Source: Spirochaetaceae bacterium
GTDB taxonomy: Bacteria > Spirochaetota > Spirochaetia > DSM-2461
Direction of reading: 5' to 3'
Length of the DNA stretch: 16,460 nt
Assembly: GCA_016342385.1 (NCBI GenBank)
Contig: JAEINM010000036.1
Coordinates: 1-16,460, forward strand
The position numbers and the translations under genes are program-made. The notes beneath the pieces are model-generated. The model searched no databases and was not told where the DNA came from. It saw nothing but the letters and a program-made list of their open reading frames with translations. How positions within the stretch are numbered: position 1 is the stretch's first letter; each line of letters starts with the position of its first letter. Of the stretch, positions 1 through 7,126 are shown one piece after another.

Positions 1-13
1 GCCCTGTGCGATG

Positions 14-40
14 AAAAATATAGCAGAACTATATTTTTTT
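14..40 (+). terminator. AT-rich hairpin followed by T-run, possible terminator of an upstream gene
   Basis: Bases 14-23 (AAAAATATAG) pair perfectly with 29-38 (CTATATTTTT) around a 5-base loop, and two more T follow. The shape is that of an intrinsic terminator, but the stem has only one G-C pair and would be weak. Because the arms are A-rich and T-rich it could act in either direction. No gene end to the left can be fixed, because the window starts here. Confidence 0.35.
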
Positions 41-118
41 GTCCATAGTATCTGAGAAAAGAGAAGAATATTAACAATTATTAAGAATTTTGATTCCTGA
101 AAACAGGTCTTTTTACTC

Positions 119-124
119 TATAAT
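119..124 (+). promoter_or_regulatory. Putative -10 box (TATAAT) for the zinc-ribbon gene
   Basis: A perfect TATAAT lies 29 bases before the ATG of the zinc-ribbon gene. No good -35 is seen at 16-18 bases; a TTGATT at 90-95 is too far (23-base spacer). A small CCTG-AAAA-CAGG inverted repeat (96-107) sits between the two and could be an operator or chance. The call rests on the single hexamer and the AT-rich setting. Confidence 0.35.
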
Positions 125-153
125 AAAATGATAAAATTATTCAGGAGTATAAA

Positions 154-360
154 ATGGAAGTAAATTACAGATGTCCCAAATGCGGAAATACACAATATGA
201 AACCGATGAGTTCCGGGCTACCGGTGGAATGCTGTCAAAAGTTCTCGATGTGCAGAGTAAAAGATTTACCACTGTGTGCTGTACACAATGCCGGTATACT
301 GAACTCTATAAGGCTGACAGCAGTATGCTGGGGAACATTTTTGATCTTTTTACGAATTGA
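154..360 (+). CDS. Small zinc-ribbon protein (predicted nucleic-acid-binding, COG3478-like)
   Basis: This is a 68-residue cytoplasmic protein with two cysteine pairs: C7-x2-C10 in RCPKCGN near the N-terminus and C43-x2-C46 in VCCTQCRYTE. Four cysteines in this spacing form a zinc ribbon. The central segment with ATGGMLSKVLDVQ and the final 'Y-T-E-LYK' match the family of short bacterial zinc-ribbon proteins often annotated as predicted nucleic-acid-binding; the true role of that family is not established. The ATG has a good Shine-Dalgarno (AGGAG, 144-148) at 5-base spacing. An overlapping 70-residue frame starting at 197 lacks these motifs and is a shadow. The 3' end overlaps the convergent MOSC gene by 11 bases. 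The gene appears to stand alone, with its own -10 box upstream. Confidence 0.85.
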   Translation: MEVNYRCPKCGNTQYETDEFRATGGMLSKVLDVQSKRFTTVCCTQCRYTELYKADSSMLGNIFDLFTN

Positions 361-799
361 CCGGGACTATAGAGTCATCTATCGTGACAGTTCCACTTTT
401 CAGAACTGATGCAAATCGGGCTGCCAGGGGCAGCAGACAGATCCTGTTTTCCTCTTCTTTTAATAAACAGCCTTCATGACATTTTTTTGACACAGAACTG
501 ATCTGTATCTCTGTTTCACCCAATGTATATTTCCGGCCTTTAATAAGATTTTTCGAACTTCCGGTTATGGTTATATTGGGAATAAATCGGTTTATACAGA
601 TCCCTTTTTCTCTGTCTTTTTTCAGTTCTTCCATGTCCTTCTGACCCAGTAAGGTGATCTGTCTGTCTCCGGGACCGCCATAAGCATCTTTCTGAGGACC
701 GAAATCCTTTAACAGGAGAACACTCCTCTTTTTCTCGGCGGCCTGCTTTTTTACAGGTTTAATATGAATAGCGCTGACTTTCTGCATATTCCCTATCAT
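350..799 (-). CDS. MOSC-domain protein, probable molybdenum-cofactor/sulfur-carrier related
   Basis: The 149-residue protein is essentially one MOSC domain. Visible family landmarks are a YGGPGDRQITLL segment (40-51), NITITG (75-80), a YTLGETEIQIS strand, the KKCHEGC block (105-111) and ARFASVLKSGTVTIDD (127-142). MOSC domains occur in molybdenum-cofactor sulfurases and in stand-alone proteins thought to carry activated sulfur on a conserved cysteine; C107 is the expected residue here and C111 lies nearby. Stand-alone forms of this length are common, often beside or fused to MoaB/MogA, but no molybdopterin gene is in the window. Where relatives usually read GDAHAGPG, this one has a Tyr in place of the His. 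The start is uncertain: ATG at 799 has GAGAT upstream, and an internal ATG at 787 (residue 5) has AGGGA close by. Substrate and partner are unknown. Confidence 0.82.
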   Translation of the reverse strand: MIGNMQKVSAIHIKPVKKQAAEKKRSVLLLKDFGPQKDAYGGPGDRQITLLGQKDMEELKKDREKGICINRFIPNITITGSSKNLIKGRKYTLGETEIQISSVSKKCHEGCLLKEEENRICLLPLAARFASVLKSGTVTIDDSIVPVNS

Positions 800-900
800 A
801 CTATTGATCTCATCAATGTCAAATAATCAGGTCCTGCTATTTCAAAGAACTCATTTTTTCTATAGATTATGTTAAGTGAATAAAAGAAAGGCAGGAAGAA

Positions 901-2187
901 ATGGATGAGTTGAATGAGAAAGCACTAAAATATCACAGTATGAATAAAAAACCGGGAAAGATTGAGGTCGTTTCAACAAAACCATGTATGACCGCAGACG
1001 AATTATCTCTGGCTTATACTCCCGGAGTGGCTAAGCCCGTACTGGCGATTGCTGAAAATCCCGACGATGCATATCTTTATACAAGCAAGGGAAATCTTGT
1101 TGCTGTAATAACCAATGGAACTGCCATTCTGGGGCTCGGTGATAGAGGTCCTCTGGCCAGTAAACCTGTAATGGAAGGGAAAGGAGTTCTCTTTAAGAGG
1201 TTTGCCGATATTGATGTGTTTGATATTGAGCTGGATACGAGAGATCCTAAGAAGATAATTGAAGTTGTTAAGATGATGGAGCCCACATTCGGCGGGATAA
1301 ATCTGGAAGATATTAAAGCTCCCGAGTGTTTTGAAATTGAAGATGCTCTGATTGAACAATGCCATATTCCTGTTTTTCATGATGATCAGCATGGAACGGC
1401 CATTATTTCCACTGCCGGATTGATCAATGCCGCAGAGATAGCCGGAAAGAAAATGTCCGATCTGAAAATCATTGTCAATGGAGCAGGAGCCGCAGGTATC
1501 CGCTGTACTGAAATGTTCATTGCTGCAGGTGTAGAACATGATAATGTTATAATGTGTGACTCCATCGGTGTAATCTATAAAGGCAGAACAGAGAGAATGT
1601 CGACCCAGAAGGAAAAATTCGCATTAGATACAGATGCCAGAACTCTGGCAGAAGCGGTAAGCGGTGCTGATGTTTTTATCGGATTATCTGTGGCCGATGC
1701 ATTGACTCCCGCAATGCTCAGAACAATGAATAGTAATCCGATAGTTTTTGCCATGTCCAATCCCAATCCGGAAATTTCTCCTGAACTGGCTCATGCCACC
1801 AGAGATGATGTGATTATGGCAACCGGTCGCAGTGATTATCCCAACCAGATCAACAATGTTCTGGGATTCCCTTTTATTTTCAGAGGGGCTCTTGATGTAA
1901 GGGCAGGGAAGATTACAGAGGGGATGAAGATGGCTGCTGCCATAGCTCTGGCAAAACTGGCGAAAGAACCAGTCCCCCAGTCAGTAAAAGATGCCTACAG
2001 GGGAAAACATCTGAAATTCGGGAGAGAATATTTCGTTCCTACCCCTTTTGATCATCGGGTTATGGAGTGGGAGGCCGTTGCTGTTGCCAGAGCCGCCTGC
2101 GAAGAAGGTGTGGCAAAACATCCGATTACAGACTGGAACCATTACAGATCGGAACTGAATAAAAGAATGGAAAAGTTCTGGAAATAG
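901..2187 (+). CDS. Malic enzyme (oxaloacetate-decarboxylating malate dehydrogenase), short bacterial form
   Basis: It converts malate to pyruvate and CO2 while reducing NAD(P)+, in the cytosol. At 428 residues it is the compact bacterial type, without the phosphotransacetylase-like tail of the long form. Expected active-site residues are present: Tyr39 in LAYTPGVAKPV, Lys94 in MEGKGVLFK, the metal-binding Glu136-Asp137 in NLEDIKAPECFEIE and Asp162 in FHDDQHGT. The nucleotide-binding GAGAAGI loop is at 194-200, and FAMSNPNPEISP (283-294) and NQINNVLGFPFIFRGALD are typical C-terminal blocks. NAD versus NADP use cannot be decided from the sequence. A purine-rich ribosome site (AGGAAG) precedes the ATG. 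The next gene starts 15 bases downstream, so the enzyme is probably cotranscribed with the phosphate-uptake pair. Reverse-strand ORFs inside it are shadows. Confidence 0.95.
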   Translation: MDELNEKALKYHSMNKKPGKIEVVSTKPCMTADELSLAYTPGVAKPVLAIAENPDDAYLYTSKGNLVAVITNGTAILGLGDRGPLASKPVMEGKGVLFKRFADIDVFDIELDTRDPKKIIEVVKMMEPTFGGINLEDIKAPECFEIEDALIEQCHIPVFHDDQHGTAIISTAGLINAAEIAGKKMSDLKIIVNGAGAAGIRCTEMFIAAGVEHDNVIMCDSIGVIYKGRTERMSTQKEKFALDTDARTLAEAVSGADVFIGLSVADALTPAMLRTMNSNPIVFAMSNPNPEISPELAHATRDDVIMATGRSDYPNQINNVLGFPFIFRGALDVRAGKITEGMKMAAAIALAKLAKEPVPQSVKDAYRGKHLKFGREYFVPTPFDHRVMEWEAVAVARAACEEGVAKHPITDWNHYRSELNKRMEKFWK

Positions 2188-2202
2188 AAAAAGGAGGGTG
2201 TT

Positions 2203-2853
2203 GTGGGTATTTTTTCCAATAAAGTCGCAATGATGGAAGCTGAAATAGAGGCCATGCTCGACGAGATTTCTCAGTCGGGGATGATTTTTGTAGCTGCCAT
2301 AAGAGAATATCTTCAGGGTGATACAGATAAATTTCTGGATAGGCTGAAAACAATAATGGATCTTGAATCCGATGTAGATGATAAAAGACGTGAAATCCGA
2401 TACAAACTCTATACACAGATGCTCATTCCCGAATCCAGAGGAGATGTTCTCAGTCTGCTTGAAAATATTGATAATGTCATTGATGCCATTAAAGATGTTC
2501 TCAATCAGTTTGAAATTGAGAGACCTGACATTCCCGATTCTCTTCATAAAGAATTTAATGAACTGGCCAGAGCATCAAATGAAGCGGTCAGTTATACAGT
2601 GAAAGCCGCCCGTTCTTTTTTCAAGGAAATCCATCTGATAAATGATTATATAAATAAGACCTATTTTTATGAGCATGAAGCCGATATCTGCGAATCAACC
2701 ATAAAGAGAAAAGTCTTTTCATCAGATGACTATGGGGACCTGGCTCAGAAAATGCATATCCGCGATTTTGCCGAGCATATAGCCGGTATTTCCGACGAGG
2801 CAGAGGATGTGTGTGAACGATTATCTGTAGCGGCAATAAAGCGATCAATTTAG
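2203..2853 (+). CDS. DUF47 / PhoU-like accessory protein of PiT phosphate transport
   Basis: This 216-residue, all-helical cytoplasmic protein has no signal peptide or membrane segment. It matches the DUF47 (TIGR00153-like) family, PhoU relatives nearly always encoded next to PiT permeases and thought to modulate them. PhoU-type metal-binding acidic motifs are visible: LESDVDDKRREI near residue 50, YEHEADICE in the C-terminal half, and ISDEAEDVCERLSVAAIKR at the end. Translation starts at GTG, supported by a strong AAGGAGGG at 2191-2197 with 5-base spacing; the next in-frame ATGs lie inside the first helix. It begins 15 bases after the malic enzyme stop and ends 10 bases before the PiT start, so the three read as one operon. 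The exact mechanism of control over the permease is not settled for the family. Confidence 0.9.
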   Translation: MGIFSNKVAMMEAEIEAMLDEISQSGMIFVAAIREYLQGDTDKFLDRLKTIMDLESDVDDKRREIRYKLYTQMLIPESRGDVLSLLENIDNVIDAIKDVLNQFEIERPDIPDSLHKEFNELARASNEAVSYTVKAARSFFKEIHLINDYINKTYFYEHEADICESTIKRKVFSSDDYGDLAQKMHIRDFAEHIAGISDEAEDVCERLSVAAIKRSI

Positions 2854-2863
2854 GAAGTTTACA

Positions 2864-3913
2864 ATGTTAACCATTTTATTTTTTCTATCAAGTGGATTAT
2901 TTCTCGGTTGGTCTCTCGGTGCCAATGATGCGGCTAATGTCTTTGGAACTGCTGTAGGGACAAATATGATCCGCTTCCGTACTGCGGCCCTTATCGGCAG
3001 TATCTTTGTCATTCTCGGTGCTGTCATCAGCGGTGCCGGTGCCTCTCATACACTGGGGAAACTCGGAGCTGTAAACGCTCTTCCCGGGTCTTTTTCCGTG
3101 GCATTCTCCGCTGCTTTTACTGTGTATTGGATGACACGGCTAAAGCTGCCGGTGTCAACTTCTCAGGCCATTGTCGGAGCAATAATCGGATGGAACTTTT
3201 TTTCCGGGAATCCCACAGACACGGAGTCTCTTACCAAGATAGTATCAACATGGATAATCTGTCCTCTATTGTCGGCCCTTTTTTCATTTGTTCTTTACTT
3301 CCTAATTAAATCTATTTTGAAACGATCACGGATACATATTATTAGACTGGATTCCTATACCCGAATAGCACTGATTTTAACAGGAGCATTCGGGGCTTAT
3401 AGCCTCGGTGCTAATAATATTGCCAATGTTATGGGGGTCTTTATTCCTGTATCACCATTTCGGGATATACGGATTCTCAATTCTTTTGACCTATCCAGTG
3501 TTCAGATCCTTTTTCTCCTGGGAGGTCTGGCTATTTCTCTGGGAATAATCACCTACTCTAAAAGAGTGATGAAAACAGTGGGAAACAGCATTTTTAAACT
3601 ATCTCCTGTTACAGCCTTTATTGTTGTTCTCTCCAGCTCTCTGGTGTTATTTCTCTTTGCCTCACAGGGGTTGAAATTGTGGCTTCAGACAAATCATCTT
3701 CCCTCTTTACCTCTCGTTCCAGTATCGAGTTCACAGGCTGTTGTAGGAGCTGTTCTTGGAATAGGTCTGGCAAAATCCGGCCGCAATATACATGTAGTTA
3801 CTATGGCAAAGATTGCATTCGGCTGGATTACCACTCCCCTTACAGCCTGTCTTATTTCCTATTTGCTTCTTTTTGTCATGCAGAATCTCTTTATGCAGAC
3901 CGTGTTCTACTAG
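2864..3913 (+). CDS. pit: PiT-family inorganic phosphate permease
   Basis: This is a 349-residue inner-membrane protein, nearly all hydrophobic, with about ten transmembrane segments. PiT proteins import phosphate driven by H+ or Na+. The tandem-repeat architecture is plain: the signature GANDAANVFGTAVGT (19-33) returns as GANNIANVMGVF (182-193), and LPVSTSQAIVGA (95-106) returns as VPVSSSQAVVGA (285-296). The second signature reads GANN where the classic form is GAND, which may affect ion coupling or just mark a subfamily. It is on the short side for PiT, with only a small central loop around 150-165. The ATG follows AGGAAG with 7-base spacing. Pairing with the DUF47 gene just upstream supports phosphate rather than sulfate as substrate. 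The stop is only 7 bases from the convergent histidine kinase gene. Confidence 0.93.
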   Translation: MLTILFFLSSGLFLGWSLGANDAANVFGTAVGTNMIRFRTAALIGSIFVILGAVISGAGASHTLGKLGAVNALPGSFSVAFSAAFTVYWMTRLKLPVSTSQAIVGAIIGWNFFSGNPTDTESLTKIVSTWIICPLLSALFSFVLYFLIKSILKRSRIHIIRLDSYTRIALILTGAFGAYSLGANNIANVMGVFIPVSPFRDIRILNSFDLSSVQILFLLGGLAISLGIITYSKRVMKTVGNSIFKLSPVTAFIVVLSSSLVLFLFASQGLKLWLQTNHLPSLPLVPVSSSQAVVGAVLGIGLAKSGRNIHVVTMAKIAFGWITTPLTACLISYLLLFVMQNLFMQTVFY

Positions 3914-3920
3914 CAGACTT

Positions 3921-5300
3921 TTAGGTTTTTTTCTCCATTAATCTTTTAATAGCCCCGAGTAATTCATTTTTAAGAAATGGTTTTTTCAGAATATAATAGT
4001 CATTATCACTGCTGTTTTCTCCATAGCCTGTCATAATCAGTATGGGAATATCCTCTCGGATTTTTTTCATCTCATTTCGCAGAGAGGAGCCTGTTAGTTT
4101 TGGCATCGTGAGATCTGTAATGACTAGATTGAATTTATAGGGCTGTTCCCGGAAAGCTTTTAATGCATCATGACTATTGTTAAATAATTCTATATGAAAT
4201 CCGAAATCAGCCAGCATATTGCAGATGAGAGCCGTTATGTTTTCATCATCATCAACTATGAGAATATGGCCTGAACCGGAATCGAGAGAACTCATATTTT
4301 GTTCCTTGCTCTTCATCTGTTTCAGAGGGAAATATACAGTAAAAACTGAGCCATGACCGGGTGTACTCTCTACAGTAATTTTGCCATTGACACTGTTCAG
4401 TATTCCCTCGACTACCGATAAGCCCAATCCTGAACTCGACCTGTCAGTTCCGGTTGAGAAAAACGGTTCAAAAATGTGCTCAATTGTATTACTGTCTATT
4501 CCCCTACCTGTATCTGTCACGGACATTAATACGAAATTATCACTCTCTTCGCTTTTTTCCAGTTTGATCGTTAATACGCCGACTTTCTCCTCCATAGCCT
4601 GCCATCCATTTGTGCACAAATTGAATATTATCTGATGAACAGCCGAGGACTCTGTTGTCACATAAGTTTTTTCCTTACCTAATTCCAGCTTTATTTCCAC
4701 TGTAGACGGGATGAGCGGACGCAGGATACTTATTGTTTCTTTTATGGTGGATTCAAGGTCACTCTCTTTTTTATCCTTATCGATCTGTCGGCTGAACAGA
4801 AGGACCTGTTCCACCTGTTCCTTTGCTTTACTGGCTGCTCTGACTATCTCATTGACATAGAGGTAGAGAGTATTATCATCGGATAATTGAGATAATACCA
4901 GATCGGAATACCCGAGGATCGGAGATAGCAGATTATTAAAATCGTGTGCCATTCCACCGGCGAGTGTGCCGATTGTTTCGAGCGTCTGTGTATGTCTCAG
5001 TTGTATTACAAGGTCCTTGTTTTGTTCTTCCAGATCGGCTTTATCTTTAAGACTTTCCTGAAGAGCATCATTTAGTCTTTTTATGGTTTTCAGTCTCATT
5101 TTTAAAAGTGTACTGGAGAAGAGAAAAAGCAGAATAAAAAACACAATACTGGAAATCAGTACTGTGGGTAGTACAAATCTCAAAGTTCCGGTCATGTTTT
5201 GTCTTATGGATATATAGAGTATTGAACTCATAACCATAGATAAAATAAATAGGCACAGAAATAACTTTGTCAGGAGATTGAACTTCTTTGTTTTATGCAT
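3921..5300 (-). CDS. Membrane-bound hybrid sensor histidine kinase with C-terminal receiver
   Basis: This 459-residue inner-membrane signalling kinase has two N-terminal hydrophobic helices (about 10-32 and 42-66) with only about 10 residues between them, so there is essentially no periplasmic sensor. A coiled-coil-like linker (75-105) follows. The dimerisation/phosphoacceptor domain has His119 in AGGMAHDFNNLL. The ATPase domain shows an N box (NLCTNGWQAM, 227-236), DTGRGI (263-268), EPFFST and a G2 loop GLGLSVVEGI (291-300). A receiver domain (345-459) has acidic residues 350-352, phosphoacceptor Asp396 in ITDLTMP, Thr424 and Lys440 in KKPF. The HDFNN type belongs to the NtrB-like kinases. 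The signal is probably intramembrane or cytosolic. AGAGGA precedes the ATG at 5-base spacing. No separate response regulator is adjacent, so an unlinked partner or phosphotransfer protein is likely. A link to phosphate uptake is only positional. Confidence 0.93.
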   Translation of the reverse strand: MHKTKKFNLLTKLFLCLFILSMVMSSILYISIRQNMTGTLRFVLPTVLISSIVFFILLFLFSSTLLKMRLKTIKRLNDALQESLKDKADLEEQNKDLVIQLRHTQTLETIGTLAGGMAHDFNNLLSPILGYSDLVLSQLSDDNTLYLYVNEIVRAASKAKEQVEQVLLFSRQIDKDKKESDLESTIKETISILRPLIPSTVEIKLELGKEKTYVTTESSAVHQIIFNLCTNGWQAMEEKVGVLTIKLEKSEESDNFVLMSVTDTGRGIDSNTIEHIFEPFFSTGTDRSSSGLGLSVVEGILNSVNGKITVESTPGHGSVFTVYFPLKQMKSKEQNMSSLDSGSGHILIVDDDENITALICNMLADFGFHIELFNNSHDALKAFREQPYKFNLVITDLTMPKLTGSSLRNEMKKIREDIPILIMTGYGENSSDNDYYILKKPFLKNELLGAIKRLMEKKT

Positions 5301-5404
5301 AGGAATCCTCTTCCTTTTTACAATAATTCATTTTTCTTAAGACAGCAAATAAAAGAGTGAACTTCAAATTGAATATTTAACCGGGTAAACAGGAGGACTC
5401 ATAA

Positions 5405-5464
5405 ATGGGAAAAACTCTAAAGAGAATGAGTGAAAATGAGAAAAAAGTTAACAGGTTGTCCTGA
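5405..5464 (+). CDS. Possible 19-residue leader peptide upstream of the sugar kinase
   Basis: A 20-codon frame, ATG to TGA, encodes MGKTLKRMSENEKKVNRLS. What makes it notable is a near-ideal Shine-Dalgarno, CAGGAGG (5390-5396), 8 bases before its ATG. That is stronger than the site of the kinase that starts 38 bases after its stop. The peptide is basic, hydrophilic and unlike any family I know; it has no run of one amino acid that would suggest classical amino-acid attenuation. It may be a regulatory upstream ORF working with the hairpin at 5479-5495, a free small protein, or chance. Conservation would decide. Confidence 0.4.
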   Translation: MGKTLKRMSENEKKVNRLS

Positions 5465-5478
5465 ATTGATGTTAATCT

Positions 5479-5495
5479 ATCTCTTAAAAAGAGGT
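5479..5495 (+). promoter_or_regulatory. RNA hairpin covering the kinase ribosome-binding site
   Basis: ATCTCTT (5479-5485) can pair with AAGAGGT (5489-5495) through a 3-base AAA loop, with one G-U pair. The right arm contains GAGG (5491-5494), the best Shine-Dalgarno of the FGGY kinase, 8 bases before its ATG. A ribosome moving on the upstream 19-codon frame would stop 15 bases short of the stem. The pairing is seen directly; a regulatory role is inferred, and a 7-bp stem of this kind can occur by chance. Confidence 0.35.
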
Positions 5496-5502
5496 TGAGC
5501 TT

Positions 5503-7068
5503 ATGGATAACATCTTTCTATCTGTCGACTGCGGGACACAGAGTCTTAGAACTATCCTTTTCAATACAGAAGGTGTAATCCTGGAAAAGGTAAAGATCGA
5601 ATATAAGCCCTATTTCAGTCCCAGAGCAGGGTGGGCAGAGCAGGATGGCGAATTATTCTGGAACTCTTTTGTTCAGGGCTGCAGGGAGCTGAAAAAAATT
5701 AGTCCCGTAGCCTTTTCCGCTATAAGTGCAGTGGGGATTACAGCACAGAGAAATACATTTATCAATCTCGATAGTGAGGGCAAACCTCTCAGGCCGATCA
5801 TCTCGTGGCTCGATAACAGAAAGGCCCCAAGGCACTGGAAGCCGGGACTCTTTATGAAATTAGCCTATGCTTTTATCGGTATGACAGAGACGATTGCCAA
5901 GGTGCAATGTGAATGTAAGAGCAACTGGATAAGAGAATATGAACCAGAAATCTGGAATAAAACCTGGAAATATCTGGGGCTCTCCACATTTCTCAATTAC
6001 CGTTTGACCTCATGCCTGCGCGATTCGGTAGCTTCCTCTATCGGGCATATCCCCATTAATTATAAGAAATTGAAGTGGGAAAGAAAAAATGGCCAGAACA
6101 GTAACTTGTTTCCCATAGACAGAGACAAACTTTGGGAACTTGTCGAACCGGGAGAGATTCTTGGTTCAGTGAGTGGACAGGCGTCTGATAAAACAGGTCT
6201 GCAGGCGGGTCTTCCCGTAGTCGCCTGCGGCAGCGATAAGGGTTGTGAAACTCTAGGTGTGGGAGTTCTTGATGAAAGTCGGGCCTCTCTGAGTTTCGGG
6301 ACGATGGCAACTGTACAAACAACCTCATCCCGTTATTATGAACCTGTGCGGTTTATGCCGGCTTATCCGGCATCTATCCCGGGGAAATTTAATCCCGAAC
6401 TGACTATATTTCGGGGATACTGGATGATCCGCTGGTTTAAAGATGAATTCGGGTACGAAGAAAGTGAAAAGGCAAGGCTGACGGGGCAGATTCCCGAAGA
6501 GTATCTCAATTCCCTTCTAGATGAAGTTCCCGTTGGTTCTCTTGGACTGCTAGTTCATCCCTTTTGGGGACCGAGTCTTAAAAAACCCTTTGAAAAGGGC
6601 TCCATGATAGGATTTGGCGGCGATCATAAAAAATCCCATATATATCGGGCTGTTCTCGAGGGATTGGGTTATGCCCTGAGAGAGGGGTTGGAAAAGATCG
6701 AGAAAAAAAGTGGAAAAACAGTTAAAAAAGTTATGGTTTCCGGTGGCGCCAGTCAGAGTGACCGGATCTGTCAGCTTTCGGCCGATATTTTCAACCGGAC
6801 TATGGTTCGGGGGAAGACCTATGAGACTTCCGCTCTTGGTGCAGCCATCAATATGGCCGTGGGAACAGGGATATACCAGACGTACAAAGACGCTGTTGAG
6901 CATATGGTTCACTATGAGGAAAAGGAGTTTGAACCGAATCAGGAGAATGTGGCAGTTTATTCCCGATTGTATCCGATCTTTTTAAAAATAAATCCCCTGC
7001 TGAATAATATTTTCAATGAAATTCAAGCCGCATCGGGGTATCCCGAAAAACTCAGCAATCAGAAATAA
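5503..7068 (+). CDS. FGGY-family carbohydrate kinase (xylulokinase-like)
   Basis: This 521-residue cytoplasmic ATP-dependent sugar kinase is related to XylB. The N-terminal phosphate loop is in SVDCGTQSLRTILF (7-20), and the sugar-contact landmarks are GWAEQD (43-48) and WLDNRKAP (102-109). The presumed catalytic base is Asp245 in CGSDKGCETLGVG (242-254). The second lobe carries SFGTMATVQ (264-272) and the adenine-binding VSGGASQSDRICQLSADIF (412-430). The length is typical. The substrate cannot be named: no isomerase, epimerase or transporter for a particular sugar is beside it, and the region 180-215 is not closely like xylulokinase, glycerol kinase or ribulokinase from what I can see. The start has GAGG at 8-base spacing inside a hairpin. 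A 58-base gap separates it from the next gene, which may be cotranscribed. Confidence 0.9.
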   Translation: MDNIFLSVDCGTQSLRTILFNTEGVILEKVKIEYKPYFSPRAGWAEQDGELFWNSFVQGCRELKKISPVAFSAISAVGITAQRNTFINLDSEGKPLRPIISWLDNRKAPRHWKPGLFMKLAYAFIGMTETIAKVQCECKSNWIREYEPEIWNKTWKYLGLSTFLNYRLTSCLRDSVASSIGHIPINYKKLKWERKNGQNSNLFPIDRDKLWELVEPGEILGSVSGQASDKTGLQAGLPVVACGSDKGCETLGVGVLDESRASLSFGTMATVQTTSSRYYEPVRFMPAYPASIPGKFNPELTIFRGYWMIRWFKDEFGYEESEKARLTGQIPEEYLNSLLDEVPVGSLGLLVHPFWGPSLKKPFEKGSMIGFGGDHKKSHIYRAVLEGLGYALREGLEKIEKKSGKTVKKVMVSGGASQSDRICQLSADIFNRTMVRGKTYETSALGAAINMAVGTGIYQTYKDAVEHMVHYEEKEFEPNQENVAVYSRLYPIFLKINPLLNNIFNEIQAASGYPEKLSNQK

Positions 7069-7126
7069 TCTCTTTGTCCCTGGTTAATTATTACATCAGG
7101 TATTAAATTGAGAGTAGGGGGACAAT

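Noticed and set aside
1..55. Short open frames at the left edge as the tail of an upstream gene
   Set aside because: Two frames stay open to a stop at 46-48 or 53-55, but with fewer than 20 codons there is no evidence to choose either or to call a gene.
1003..1539. 178-residue reverse-strand ORF inside the malic enzyme gene
   Set aside because: The forward frame carries all malic enzyme motifs; the reverse product is low-complexity with no domain and no ribosome site. It is a shadow, as are the reverse ORFs at 1077-1286 and 1575-1766.
1981..2547. 188-residue reverse-strand ORF across the malic enzyme/DUF47 junction
   Set aside because: It lies opposite two well-supported genes, has no recognisable motif and is rich in Phe/Ile/His as expected from reading the antisense of coding DNA.
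5299..5337. 12-codon reverse-strand mini-ORF (MNYCKKEEDSYA) overlapping the start of the histidine kinase
   Set aside because: It has no Shine-Dalgarno of its own, and it contains the ribosome site of the kinase by chance of frame. Too short to support.
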